Shown here: positions 16,501 through 23,459 of the stretch, piece after piece | Layout of the letters: each line of letters opens with the position of its first letter | Numbering within the stretch: position 1 is the stretch's first letter | Origin: an uncultured Propionivibrio sp. | Lineage (GTDB): Bacteria; Pseudomonadota; Gammaproteobacteria; Burkholderiales; Rhodocyclaceae | Direction: 5' to 3' | NCBI RefSeq assembly: GCF_963666255.1 | Contig: NZ_OY762656.1 | Coordinates: 124,001-188,000, forward strand | DNA length: 64,000 nt | Position numbers and translations under genes: made by a program | Notes under the pieces: model-generated | What the model was told of the DNA's origin: nothing | Seen by the model: only the letters and a program-made list of their open reading frames with translations | Database searches by the model: none

Positions 16501-18635
16501 GTCGTCTTCAAAGCCTGCAGATCAGCCGTCTCAATCGCCGCCACCTGATCGGTCGTGAGCGCGCGCACCGCCGTCGTCGTCAGGCTCGATACCTGGCCAG
16601 TCGTCAGCGCCTGCACCTGGTCGGTCGACAGGTTCGACACCTGCGCCGTCGTCAGCGCCGCCACCTGCGCCGTCTTCAGCGCCTGCACCTGATCCGTCGT
16701 CAGGCCTGCCGCGACCTGGTCCGTCGCCAGAGCGGCCACCTGCGCCGTCGTCAGCGCCTGGACATCGGCCGTTTCGATCGCCGCCACTTGTTCCGTCGTC
16801 AACGCCTTCACCTGAGCCGTCGTCAGACTCGACACCTGCGCCGTCGTCAGCGCCTGCACTGCATCGGTCTTCAGCGCCGCCACCTGGTCAGTCTTCAGCG
16901 CCGCCACCTGCGTCGTCTTCAAGGCCTGCAGGTCCGCCGTCTCCAACGCCGACATCTGATCGGTTGTCAACGCACGCACTGCCGCCGTCGTCAGACTCGA
17001 CACCTGGCCGGTCGTCAGCGCCTGTACCTGGTCAGTCGTCAGGTTCGACACCTGGCCCGTCGTCAGTGCCGCCACCTGCGTCGTCTTCAGCGCCTGCACT
17101 TCATCAGTCGTCAGTGCCGCCACCTGGTCGGTCGCCAGCGACTGCACCTGCGCCGTCGTCAGCGCCTGCAAGTCGGCCGTCTCGATCGCTGCCACCTGTT
17201 CGGTCGTCAGCGCCTTCACCTGCACCGTCGTCAAGCTCGACACCTGTCCAGTCGTCAGCGCCTGCACCTCGGCGGTCGTCAATGCCGCCACCTGATCGGT
17301 CTTCAGCGCCGCCACCTGCGCTGTCTTCAAGGCCTGCAGATCCGCCGTCTCAAGCGCCGCCACCTGGTCCGTCGTCAGCGCGCGCACCGCCGTCGTCGTC
17401 AGGCTCGAGACTTGACCGGTCGTCAATGCCTGAACCTGGTCCGTCGACAGGTTTGATACCTGCGCCGTCGTCAGCGCCGCCACCTGCGTCGTCTTCAAGG
17501 CCTGCACCTGGTCCGTCGTCAAGCCCGTCTGAATTTGTTCCGTTGTCAGCGCCTGCAGTTGCGTCGTCGTCAACGCCTGCAGATCGGCCGTCTCGATCGC
17601 CGCCACTTGCCCCGTCGTCAGCGCCTTCACCTGCGCCGTCGTCAGCGCCGCCACCTGATTCGTCTTCAGCGCCTGCACTGCATCGGTCGTCAGGCCTGCA
17701 GCGACCTGATCAGTCGTCAGGCTCGACACTTGCGCTGTCGTCAGCGCCTGCAAGTCCGCCGTTTCAAGGGCCGCGATCTGGTCGGTCGTCAGCGCCTTCA
17801 CCTGCACCGTCGTCAGGCTCGACACCTGCGCCGTCGTCAGCGCCTGCACCTCTTCGGTCGTCAGCGCCGCCACTTGATCGGTCTTCAGTGCTGCCACTTG
17901 AGCCGTCTTCAAGGCCTGCAAATCAGCCGTCTCGAAGGCAGCGACCTGTTCGGTCGTCAGCGCGCGCACTGCCGTCGTCGTCAGGCTCGACACCTGGCCC
18001 GTCGTCAGCGCCTGCACCTGGCCCGTCGTCAAATTCGACACCTGCCCGGTCGTCAACGCCTGCACCTGGTTCGTTTTCAGCGCCTGAATCTGGTCCGTCG
18101 TCAGGTTCGACACCTGGTCGGTCTTGAGGCTGGAGACCTGACCGGTCGTCAGCGCCTGCAGGTCGTTCGTTTCAAGGGCCGCCACCTGGTCGGTCGTCAA
18201 GGCCCGGAGTTCCATCGTCGTCAGGCTGGCCACCTGGCCCGTCGTCAGCGCCTGCACCTGATCCGTCGTCAGCGCTTGAACTTGGTCGGTCTTCAACGCC
18301 GATACCTGTGCGGTCTTCAGCGCCTGAACCTGATCGGTCGTCAGCGCGGCGATCTGGTCGGAATTGAGCGCGGCAATCTGGCTGGTTTTCAGCGCCTGCT
18401 GAATCTGAGCCGTTGTCAATGCGGCGATCTGCTCGGTATTCAGACCGAGCAGAATTTGAGAAGTCGATAACGCCGCCAGGTCGTTGGTTTCGATCGCCCG
18501 GATCTGGTCTGTGGTCAGAGCCCCGATCTGTTCTGAGCTGAGCGCCTGGAAATCAGCGGTACCGAGCGCCCGAATCTGGGCTGTGGTCAACGCGGCAATA
18601 CTACTCGTCGTCATTCCGAGAACGATTGAAGCCAT
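10587..18635 (-). CDS. giant octapeptide-repeat protein with Ca-binding-type C-terminus
   Basis: About 2,682 residues. The second ATG (18635) is chosen because AGGAG ends six bases before it; the first ATG (18641) abuts that site. Residues about 9-2400 are roughly 300 tandem octads of consensus A-L-T-T-[DAGE]-Q-[VI]-x, with a few 9-residue variants (A-G-L-T-T). Every 8-10 octads an A-x-E-T-A-D-L-Q variant recurs, giving a super-period near 17 octads. Residues about 2403-2600 start P-I-V-L-D-L-N-G-D-G and hold several Asp-rich loops (D-L-N-G-D-G, D-R-N-Q-N-G, D-S-N-A-D-G, D-G-N-S-D-G), a region typical of large type I-secreted or surface calcium-binding proteins. No N-terminal signal peptide. 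It has a sigma-28 promoter, so it is probably a late flagellar gene. Function unknown; adhesin, filament-associated or surface-layer role are possibilities. Confidence 0.85.
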   Translation of the reverse strand: MASIVLGMTTSSIAALTTAQIRALGTADFQALSSEQIGALTTDQIRAIETNDLAALSTSQILLGLNTEQIAALTTAQIQQALKTSQIAALNSDQIAALTTDQVQALKTAQVSALKTDQVQALTTDQVQALTTGQVASLTTMELRALTTDQVAALETNDLQALTTGQVSSLKTDQVSNLTTDQIQALKTNQVQALTTGQVSNLTTGQVQALTTGQVSSLTTTAVRALTTEQVAAFETADLQALKTAQVAALKTDQVAALTTEEVQALTTAQVSSLTTVQVKALTTDQIAALETADLQALTTAQVSSLTTDQVAAGLTTDAVQALKTNQVAALTTAQVKALTTGQVAAIETADLQALTTTQLQALTTEQIQTGLTTDQVQALKTTQVAALTTAQVSNLSTDQVQALTTGQVSSLTTTAVRALTTDQVAALETADLQALKTAQVAALKTDQVAALTTAEVQALTTGQVSSLTTVQVKALTTEQVAAIETADLQALTTAQVQSLATDQVAALTTDEVQALKTTQVAALTTGQVSNLTTDQVQALTTGQVSSLTTAAVRALTTDQMSALETADLQALKTTQVAALKTDQVAALKTDAVQALTTAQVSSLTTAQVKALTTEQVAAIETADVQALTTAQVAALATDQVAAGLTTDQVQALKTAQVAALTTAQVSNLSTDQVQALTTGQVSSLTTTAVRALTTDQVAAIETADLQALKTTQVAALKTDQVAALKTDAVQALTTAQASSLTTAQVKALTTEQVAAIGTADVQALTTAQVQALTTEQVQAGLTTEQVQALKTNQVQALTTSQVNTGLSTTQVSSLTTSQVSSLTTTGVKALTTEQVQTGLTTEQLQALKTMQVAALTTAQIQALTTAQIQALTTAQVAGLSSVQIKALTTDQVAALETADLQVLTTSQVAALATDQVAALTTDEVQALKTNQVASLTTAQVKALTTEQVAAIETADLQALTSVQVQALTTDQVAALTTDEVQALKTTQVAALTTGQVGNLTTAQVQALTSGQVSSLTTATVRALTTDQVAAIETADLQALKTAQVAALKTDQVAALTTDEVQALTTAQVSSLTTVQVKALTTDQVAAIETADLQALTTSQVQAFSTDQVVALTTDEVQALKTTQVAALTTGQVGNLTTAQVQALTTGQVSSLTTAAVRALTTEQIAAIETADLQALKTAQVASLKTDQVAALATDAVQALTTAQVASLTTAQVKALTTDQVAAIETADVQALTTAQVQAFSTDQVAAMTTDEVQALKTAQVAALTTGQVANLTTAQVQALTSSQVSSLTTAAVRALTTEQVAAIETADLQALKTAQVASLKTDQVAALTTDEVQALTTAQVSSLTTVQVKALTTDQIAAIETADLQALTTAQVAALATDQVAALTTDEVQALKTAQVAALTTGQVAALTTAQVQALTSGQVSSLTTAAVRALTTDQVAAIETADLQALKTAQVAALKTDQIAALTTDEVQALTTAQVSSLTTVQMKALTTDQVAAIETADLQALTTAQVAALATDQVAALTTDEVQALKTAQVAALTTGQVGNLTTAQVQALTSGQVSSLTTAAVRALTTDQVAAIETADLQALKTTQVAALKTDQVAALTTDEVQALTTAQVSSLTTVQVKALTTSQVAALETADLQALTTAQVASLATDQVVALTTEEVQALKTVQVASLTTAQVKALTTDQIAAIETADLQALTTAQVQALTTDQVVALTTDEVQALKTTQVAALTTGQVSNLTTAQVQALTTGQVSSLTTTAVRALTTEQVAAIETADLQALATSQVAALKTDQVAALTTDEVQALKTNQVASLTTAQVKALTTEQVSALETADLQALTTAQVQALATDQVAAGLTTAQVQALKTVQVAALTTGQVSNLTTDQVQALTTGQVSSLTTTALRALTTEQVAAFETADLQALTTNQVSSLKTDQVAALTTEEVQALTTAQVSGLTTVQVKALTTDQIAAIETADLQALTTAQVAALATDQVAALTTDEVQALKTAQVAALTTGQVGNLTTAQVQALTTAQVSSLTTAAVRALTTDQVAAIETADLQALKTTQVAALKTDQVAALTTDEVQALTTAQVSSLTTVQVKALTTSQVAALETADLQALTTAQVASLATDQVVALTTEEVQALKTVQVASLTTAQVKALTTDQVAALETVDLQALTTSQVQAFSTDQVVALTTDEVQALKTTQVAALTTAQVSNLTTAQVQALTTGQVSSLTTTALRALTTEQVASFETADLQALTTGQVSSLKTDQVSSLTTDQVQALKTNQVASLTTAQVKALTTDQVQALTTGQVASLTTSELRALATDQVAALETADLQALTTSQVLTLTTGQLQALTTSQVQALETTDLRVLTTSQVMSLTTDQVQALTTDQVHVLTTTQVEALTSSQIQALTTDQIQQLTLGTPIVLDLNGDGVLSQSIQSGVSFDLFDTGTKVNTGWVSAEDGLLVLDRNQNGVVDSGSELFGSATRLSSGERADNGYQALSELDSNADGVISSADAAFSDLRVWVDGNSDGITEAGELKTLDSLGITRLDLNASASSAKDNGNIVGLVSSYGTADGSSHEMADVWFVADKDASGISSQGGTSLQSQVSGLAQAIAAYGEASAGGSGQGALSLPAGGAAAASSGVVAGVSGLVGALKQFDASGQAVAGVAGVTSVATPTSLAGLQTLPDVTQTVLVAPK
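11430..18610 (-). repeat. 24-bp tandem repeat array (about 300 units) inside the giant gene
   Basis: On the plus strand the unit reads roughly GCCGTCGTCAGCGCCTGCAC with variants, once every 24 bases for about 7.2 kb. Each unit encodes one octapeptide. Units fall into classes (ALTT, ALKT, SLTT, AIET, ALAT, NLTT) arranged in a higher-order period of about 17 units (408 bp), and some 408-bp blocks are almost identical, which points to expansion by recombination or unequal exchange of whole blocks. Confidence 0.95.
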
Positions 18636-18734
18636 AATCATCTCCTGTCGAGCAGCCGCGAGCCACTCCGAACCATTGATTTAAAAAACAAAAATATCGT
18701 TATAAAACACACACGTACACAGATCCTACGGCCA

Positions 18735-18761
18735 TTAACGGCATGTCGTAAAAAAACTTTA
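18735..18761 (-). promoter_or_regulatory. sigma-28 (FliA) promoter of the giant repeat gene
   Basis: Read on the minus strand: TAAAGTTT, 11 bases, GCCGTTAA. The enteric consensus is TAAAGTTT-N11-GCCGATAA, so 15 of 16 positions match with exact spacing. It sits about 100 bases upstream of the giant gene start. The same -10 (GCCGTTAA or GCCGTTAG) precedes flgK and flgM in this window. Confidence 0.88.
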
Positions 18762-18820
18762 GGCCCGAAACCAAAAAAATGTGAAAAATCTCACAGACAT
18801 CAAAGCAACGCCCCCATCGC

Positions 18821-18845
18821 GTCTATAGGGGAATTGAGTATAGAC
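18821..18845. promoter_or_regulatory. inverted repeat, possible operator
   Basis: Perfect arms GTCTATA and TATAGAC separated by 11 bases (GGGGAATTGAG), midway between the two divergent promoters. Spacing of about two helical turns between arm centres would suit a dimeric regulator; no known factor is recognised. Confidence 0.45.
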
Positions 18846-18937
18846 CACGCCCTAACGGGATTCTATCCGCCACGCAGCGACTACTTTTTCCCGGACGTTT
18901 GAGCGTCAGCCTTCTGTATTGGTTCAAATGCTGGTCT

Positions 18938-18953
18938 CGGCACGTCGTTTGCG
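18938..18953 (+). promoter_or_regulatory. sigma-54 promoter of the large glycosyltransferase gene
   Basis: CGGCACGTCGTTTGCG fits the -24/-12 consensus (TGGCACG-N4-TTGCA): both GG and GC doublets are present with correct spacing, and GGCACG and TTGC are exact. The predicted start of transcription is near 18965, giving a leader of about 175 bases. Confidence 0.75.
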
Positions 18954-19140
18954 ATACATTCAGCCGCACCGCCAGAACCGGCTCTGATCCACCCACGGTC
19001 GCGCCCGGCACCTGCCGCCGGACGACCGGACCGTAATAACCGCGACGCCTTGGGCGCGCACCGGAGCGATCGCCTTACCAATACCCCCAGAGTTCTCTGG
19101 ACATTTCTCCGCATCCTGCCCCGAAACGCCAACAGACCGA

Positions 19141-22100
19141 ATGAGCACGAACACAGCCCTCACGCACGAAGCCCGGAACCAAGCCCTCTGGCGCCAGGAA
19201 CTGCGCCAGCGTTTCCAGCACGACCCGCATCATTCCGTCATTGTTTACCTGGGGCGCTGGTCGGCAGAGCTTTCGGATATCGCCACCTACTTCCGGGCGC
19301 ACGGACTTCTCGTGCAAATCATCGCCGCTGCCCGGAACAACGGGAAAGACATCCTCCACATCATTGCCGACATCGGCGGAAACCCCGACCACCCACCCGG
19401 CCTTCTGGCGCCCGGAGCAACGGAACATCTCCCCGCCGGGCTGGCCTATGCGGCGCTGCCCATCGAGGCGGAACGAACCGAAGACGACCTGGATTCGAAA
19501 GCCGTACGCCCGTTCCTGCTCGGCGCCGATCTGGTCATCGCCGCAAAGGCCACAGCCTCCCCGACCGAAGATGCCCCATTCGTGGCCTTCTGCCCGGAGC
19601 GCTTTCCGGCCTGGGGCGTACTCAGTTGCCCACGCGCCGATATTGTCGACACGCTCCGGCTCTTTTTTGCTGCTGAGACATTGGCCACGCCGGACCTCGG
19701 CGCACAAACGCCCCCTCTCTCTCCGGGCGAGCAAATCTCGCAGTTCTTCAAGGAGCTGATGTCACGCGTGGCGTTTGCGGCGACCCCACCGATCGCCTCC
19801 GGCCAGGCGCAACCCTCATGCCCTCCGGTCTGGAAAACTGCGCTCGGCGTCGAAACAGCGGAGGCGACCGGTTACCACGCCGGCGAACGCACCGAGCTGA
19901 TCGACCTGTCGCCGCGACCGATCCGCTGCGCGCTCGACATCGGCTGTGCAGCCGGCGGCACCGGGGCCTACATCAAGCAAAAATATCCACAAGCCCGTGT
20001 CGTCGGCGTCGAACTCAACAAGGCAGCCGCCGACATGGCGCGGACGCGACTGGACGCGGTTCTGGTCGGGAAATTTGAAGAGGTCGACCTCACGATGGCA
20101 GGCCTTGTGCCCGGCGAGGTCGACACCGTGATCCTGGCGGATGTGCTCGAACACCTGTACGACCCGTGGTCGGCACTCACCCGACTGCTACCTTGGCTGA
20201 GCGCCGATGGCCAGATCCTCGCCAGCATTCCGAACGTCCGCAACCTGAAACTGATGGAATCTCTGGCCGGCGGCTACTGGCGCTACGAATCCGCGGGCCT
20301 GCTCGATATTACGCATATCCGCTTCTTTACATTGCGCGAGCTGCGGCGCTTCTTCCACGAAACCGGTTATCACGTGCAAACGCTGCGGTACGCGATCGAC
20401 CCCCGGCTGCTGAAGTTCCATCGCGAGCATCAGGGGCCGGCGACCCCCATCGACATTCACCTGGGCAACCTGTCGCTGCGCGGCATCGGCGCCGAAGAGC
20501 TCGACGAGCTGTGCAGCCTGCAGTTTCACGTCCGTGCCGGCATCAATGCCCGGGCCGATGAAATCGAGCACTACCAGCAACGCCCCGCACACCGCCGCCT
20601 GCTCGACGCCCTCGCCCCGACAGCGATCGAACGGCAACTGTGGAAGACCTATCTACACTCGCAGGAGGCCCCGGCAACAGTCGAACTTTTCCTGCTCGAC
20701 ATGTCTGGCGACATCGACGCCGTGTCCGTCACGATTGCCGGACTGGGCGACCAAGACAGGCCACCGCAAATCACTGTGCTCTCCGTCTCCCCGCTTCCCG
20801 AGGGGCTCACACTGCCAGACACGCTGCGCTGGCACCACCTGACACTTGGCGAAAGCCATTTCGCCGCACTCAACCAGCGCCTCGCCGTGTCGAACAGCAC
20901 GTGGTGCGGTATTTTGTATACTGGCGACAGCCTCGAAGCGTATGCCGTGCAAAAGATGGTTGAACGGGGCCGTCACAGCGCCGGAATCTGCTGCATCTAT
21001 GGCGACGACACGGTCAAAACACAGGACCAGCCGGGCCTTCCATACTTAAAGACGGATTTCGACCTGCTACTGCTGCTCGGCACCGACTACCTGGGCTGTG
21101 GCCTGACGCTCTTCCGCACCGAATGGCTCCGAACGCACAACGGATTCGCCGTCGACAGGCGCGGCGCAGAAATACTGGATGCCGCGCTGCGTTTGTACGC
21201 CGAATCAGGCACCGACGGCTTTGCCCATCTTGCTGAACCGATACTGCATCGCCCGGTTGGCGGCAACGATGGCGACCTGCCGTTCGGCCAGGTCATCCAG
21301 GCACGGCGACAGGCGATTGCCGATTTCCTGACGGCATCCGGCCTGCCCGGTCGCACTGAGGAAGGTTGGGCCCCGGGGACACTGCGGGTGCGCGGCCTTG
21401 CGCCGGAACCAAGCCCCCCGGTATCGCTGCTGATCGTTGCCGACGCGCACAATGTCCTGTTGCCGAAACACCTGGAAACCTTGCTGGAGAAAACGGATTA
21501 TCCGAACTATCAGGTACTGATTCTCGACAACGGCGTCACCGACACCGCCACACGCGCCTTCCTCAACGAGATCGACGCGATGGGCAGTCCGATACTCCAG
21601 GTCTTCAGAATCGACACCCCGGAGCCACCTGCTCTGGCGCTCACGATGCTCGCCGGCCAGGCTTCCGGCGCCATCCTCGTGGCATTTTCCCTCGACCTGC
21701 TGCCGGCAAGCCCCGACTGGCTTTCGGAACTCGTCGCATTGCAGGCGATGCCCGGTGTCGGAGCGGTTTCGCCCCGCATCCTCGACAACACCGGAACGGT
21801 CCGGCACAGCGGGCTGATTGCCGGCCCCGACCGCAGTTGCATCGACGCCTTTGCCGGTTTGCGCCACGACAATGCGGGCATTTTCGGGCGAGCCCATCTG
21901 GTCCAGCGTTTTTCGGCACTGCCCGACGCCTGCCTGCTGATCCGGCGCGAACTGTTCGAAGCGGCCGGCGGCCTCGATACCGCCGACGGGCTGACCCGCA
22001 CGCAAGCGGTCACCGACCTCTGCCTGCGCCTCAGCGAAGCCGGCCTCACGTGCGCGTGGACGCCATTCGTCAGTCTGGTCTGCGCGGCGCCCGCACCGCA

Positions 22101-23241
22101 CCAAGAACAGCCAGAAGCCTTCCCGGACCCGCTGATCGAACGCCATCTCGCCCTGCTCGGCCGCGACCCTGCCTATCACCCCGCCTTCGCGCTCGTCAGC
22201 CCGGCGTTTTCGTACGAACCGCGCCTGGAACTCGTCAGCGACCGACTACCCTGGCATCCGCTACCCAGAATCCTGGCCTTCAACGCCGACCGCGGCGGCT
22301 GCGGCCACTACCGTATCCTCGATCCGGCGCGAGCCCTGGACGCCACCGGGCGGGCGCAGGCCCTGTGCAGCGACCAGATGTTCGATGCGATTGAGGTCGC
22401 GCGCGTCACCCCCGACGTGCTGGTCGCCCAACGTCAGGTCACCGACCCGCAACTCGAGAGAATCGAAAGGATCCGCAACATCAACCGGATTCCGCTGATC
22501 TATGAACTGGACGACCTGATCACCGACCTGCAACCGGACAGCCCACACCGGACGGAAATGCCGGAAGGCATTGCCATGCGCCTGCAACGCGGCATCGCTC
22601 TGGCCGACCGCCTGATCGTCTCGACCGAACCGCTCGCCGAAGCGCTGCGTCACCTGAACCCCGAACTGCGCGTCGTGCCAAACCGGCTTTCGCGGCAACG
22701 CTGGGAAGGCCTGACGCTGCCCGAGCGCCGCGAACGACGCAAGCCCCGAGTGGGATGGAGCGGGTCGATCAGCCACGCCGGTGATCTGCGCCTGATCGAA
22801 GCGGTGGTCCGTGAACTGGCCGACGAAGTCGACTGGGTTTTCATGGCCCTCGCGCCAAGCGCAATCAAGCCGTTCATCGCCGAATACCACCCCGGCCGGC
22901 CGTTCGCAGCCTATCCGCAGGCACTCGCAGATCTTGACCTCGATCTCGCGCTGGCACCGCTCGAACCCTGCCGCTTCAACGAATGCAAGTCGAATCTGAA
23001 GCTGCTCGAATACGGCGCACTCGGCTACCCGGTCATCGCCACCAATATCACGCCCTACCAGTGCGCACTGCCGGTAACGCTCGTGCATAACACCACCGCC
23101 GCCTGGATACGGACGATCCGCGAGCAACTAGCCGACCGCAACGCACTCGTCCGGCAAGGCGAGGCGCTTCGCGCGGCGATACAGCGCGACTGGATGCTGG
23201 AAGACCACCTGGACGACTGGCTCGACGCCTGGACGGCATAA
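19141..23241 (+). CDS. multidomain methyltransferase-glycosyltransferase
   Basis: 1,366 residues. Residues about 260-430 are a SAM methyltransferase: A-L-D-I-G-C-A-A-G-G-T-G (motif I), V-V-G-V-E-L-N and D-T-V-I-L-A-D-V-L-E-H-L. Residues about 540-700 resemble the tail of a GT2 module (C-I-Y-G-D-D-T-V with a later L-K-T-D-F-D-L-L-L-L). Residues about 760-975 are a second GT2 module (V-S-L-L-I-V-A-D..., Y-P-N-Y-Q-V-L-I-L-D-N-G, G-V-G-A-V-S-P-R), whose usual DxD is replaced by S-L-D-L. Residues about 1045-1366 are a GT-B/GT1 domain (E-C-K-S-N-L-K-L-L-E-Y-G-A-L-G-Y-P-V-I). It probably builds and methylates a glycan on flagellin or another surface protein. It has a sigma-54 promoter and precedes the flagellins. 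No strong ribosome site is seen at the ATG. Confidence 0.82.
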   Translation: MSTNTALTHEARNQALWRQELRQRFQHDPHHSVIVYLGRWSAELSDIATYFRAHGLLVQIIAAARNNGKDILHIIADIGGNPDHPPGLLAPGATEHLPAGLAYAALPIEAERTEDDLDSKAVRPFLLGADLVIAAKATASPTEDAPFVAFCPERFPAWGVLSCPRADIVDTLRLFFAAETLATPDLGAQTPPLSPGEQISQFFKELMSRVAFAATPPIASGQAQPSCPPVWKTALGVETAEATGYHAGERTELIDLSPRPIRCALDIGCAAGGTGAYIKQKYPQARVVGVELNKAAADMARTRLDAVLVGKFEEVDLTMAGLVPGEVDTVILADVLEHLYDPWSALTRLLPWLSADGQILASIPNVRNLKLMESLAGGYWRYESAGLLDITHIRFFTLRELRRFFHETGYHVQTLRYAIDPRLLKFHREHQGPATPIDIHLGNLSLRGIGAEELDELCSLQFHVRAGINARADEIEHYQQRPAHRRLLDALAPTAIERQLWKTYLHSQEAPATVELFLLDMSGDIDAVSVTIAGLGDQDRPPQITVLSVSPLPEGLTLPDTLRWHHLTLGESHFAALNQRLAVSNSTWCGILYTGDSLEAYAVQKMVERGRHSAGICCIYGDDTVKTQDQPGLPYLKTDFDLLLLLGTDYLGCGLTLFRTEWLRTHNGFAVDRRGAEILDAALRLYAESGTDGFAHLAEPILHRPVGGNDGDLPFGQVIQARRQAIADFLTASGLPGRTEEGWAPGTLRVRGLAPEPSPPVSLLIVADAHNVLLPKHLETLLEKTDYPNYQVLILDNGVTDTATRAFLNEIDAMGSPILQVFRIDTPEPPALALTMLAGQASGAILVAFSLDLLPASPDWLSELVALQAMPGVGAVSPRILDNTGTVRHSGLIAGPDRSCIDAFAGLRHDNAGIFGRAHLVQRFSALPDACLLIRRELFEAAGGLDTADGLTRTQAVTDLCLRLSEAGLTCAWTPFVSLVCAAPAPHQEQPEAFPDPLIERHLALLGRDPAYHPAFALVSPAFSYEPRLELVSDRLPWHPLPRILAFNADRGGCGHYRILDPARALDATGRAQALCSDQMFDAIEVARVTPDVLVAQRQVTDPQLERIERIRNINRIPLIYELDDLITDLQPDSPHRTEMPEGIAMRLQRGIALADRLIVSTEPLAEALRHLNPELRVVPNRLSRQRWEGLTLPERRERRKPRVGWSGSISHAGDLRLIEAVVRELADEVDWVFMALAPSAIKPFIAEYHPGRPFAAYPQALADLDLDLALAPLEPCRFNECKSNLKLLEYGALGYPVIATNITPYQCALPVTLVHNTTAAWIRTIREQLADRNALVRQGEALRAAIQRDWMLEDHLDDWLDAWTA

Positions 23242-23364
23242 CGGGCTGCCGGCGGCAAAGCCGCACCGGCGCGCCGGCAATTCTTGCCGTTCCAGACACC
23301 TTTCAAGCAGCGGACTGCTGCCTCTTTGCCGCATCAGCGGCGCCCCGGCCCGAAAAATGACATC

Positions 23365-23380
23365 TGGCACAGCTTTCGCT
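23365..23380 (+). promoter_or_regulatory. sigma-54 promoter of flagellin 1
   Basis: TGGCACAGCTTTCGCT: the -24 half TGGCAC is perfect and the -12 GC doublet is at the right distance, with one mismatch in TTGC (TCGC). Transcription would begin near 23391, about 70 bases before the flagellin start. No sigma-28 element is visible in this gap. Confidence 0.65.
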
Positions 23381-23459
23381 TTATCCCCCGCGAGGGTGTT
23401 GACTGCATGCCGCAATCAGGCAGTCGCAGCCCGAGACCAATTTGTTTGCGGAGAATGTC

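Larger units (their letters stand above)
18636..19140. other. 505-base divergent regulatory region
   Basis: No supported gene. It separates the giant repeat gene (leftward) from the large glycosyltransferase (rightward). It is AT-rich at 18670-18800 and holds, in order, a sigma-28-type promoter facing left, a 7+7 inverted repeat at 18821-18845 and a sigma-54-type promoter facing right. The leader between the sigma-54 element and the glycosyltransferase start is about 185 bases with no ORF I would support. Confidence 0.8.

Noticed and set aside
11430..18610. CRISPR array or minisatellite
   Set aside because: Units are continuous 24-mers with no unique spacers and keep one reading frame through 7 kb; it is a coding repeat.
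23242..23340. GC-rich hairpins after the large glycosyltransferase as a terminator
   Set aside because: Several short GCCGGC arms can pair, but none is followed by a T tract, so a terminator cannot be claimed.
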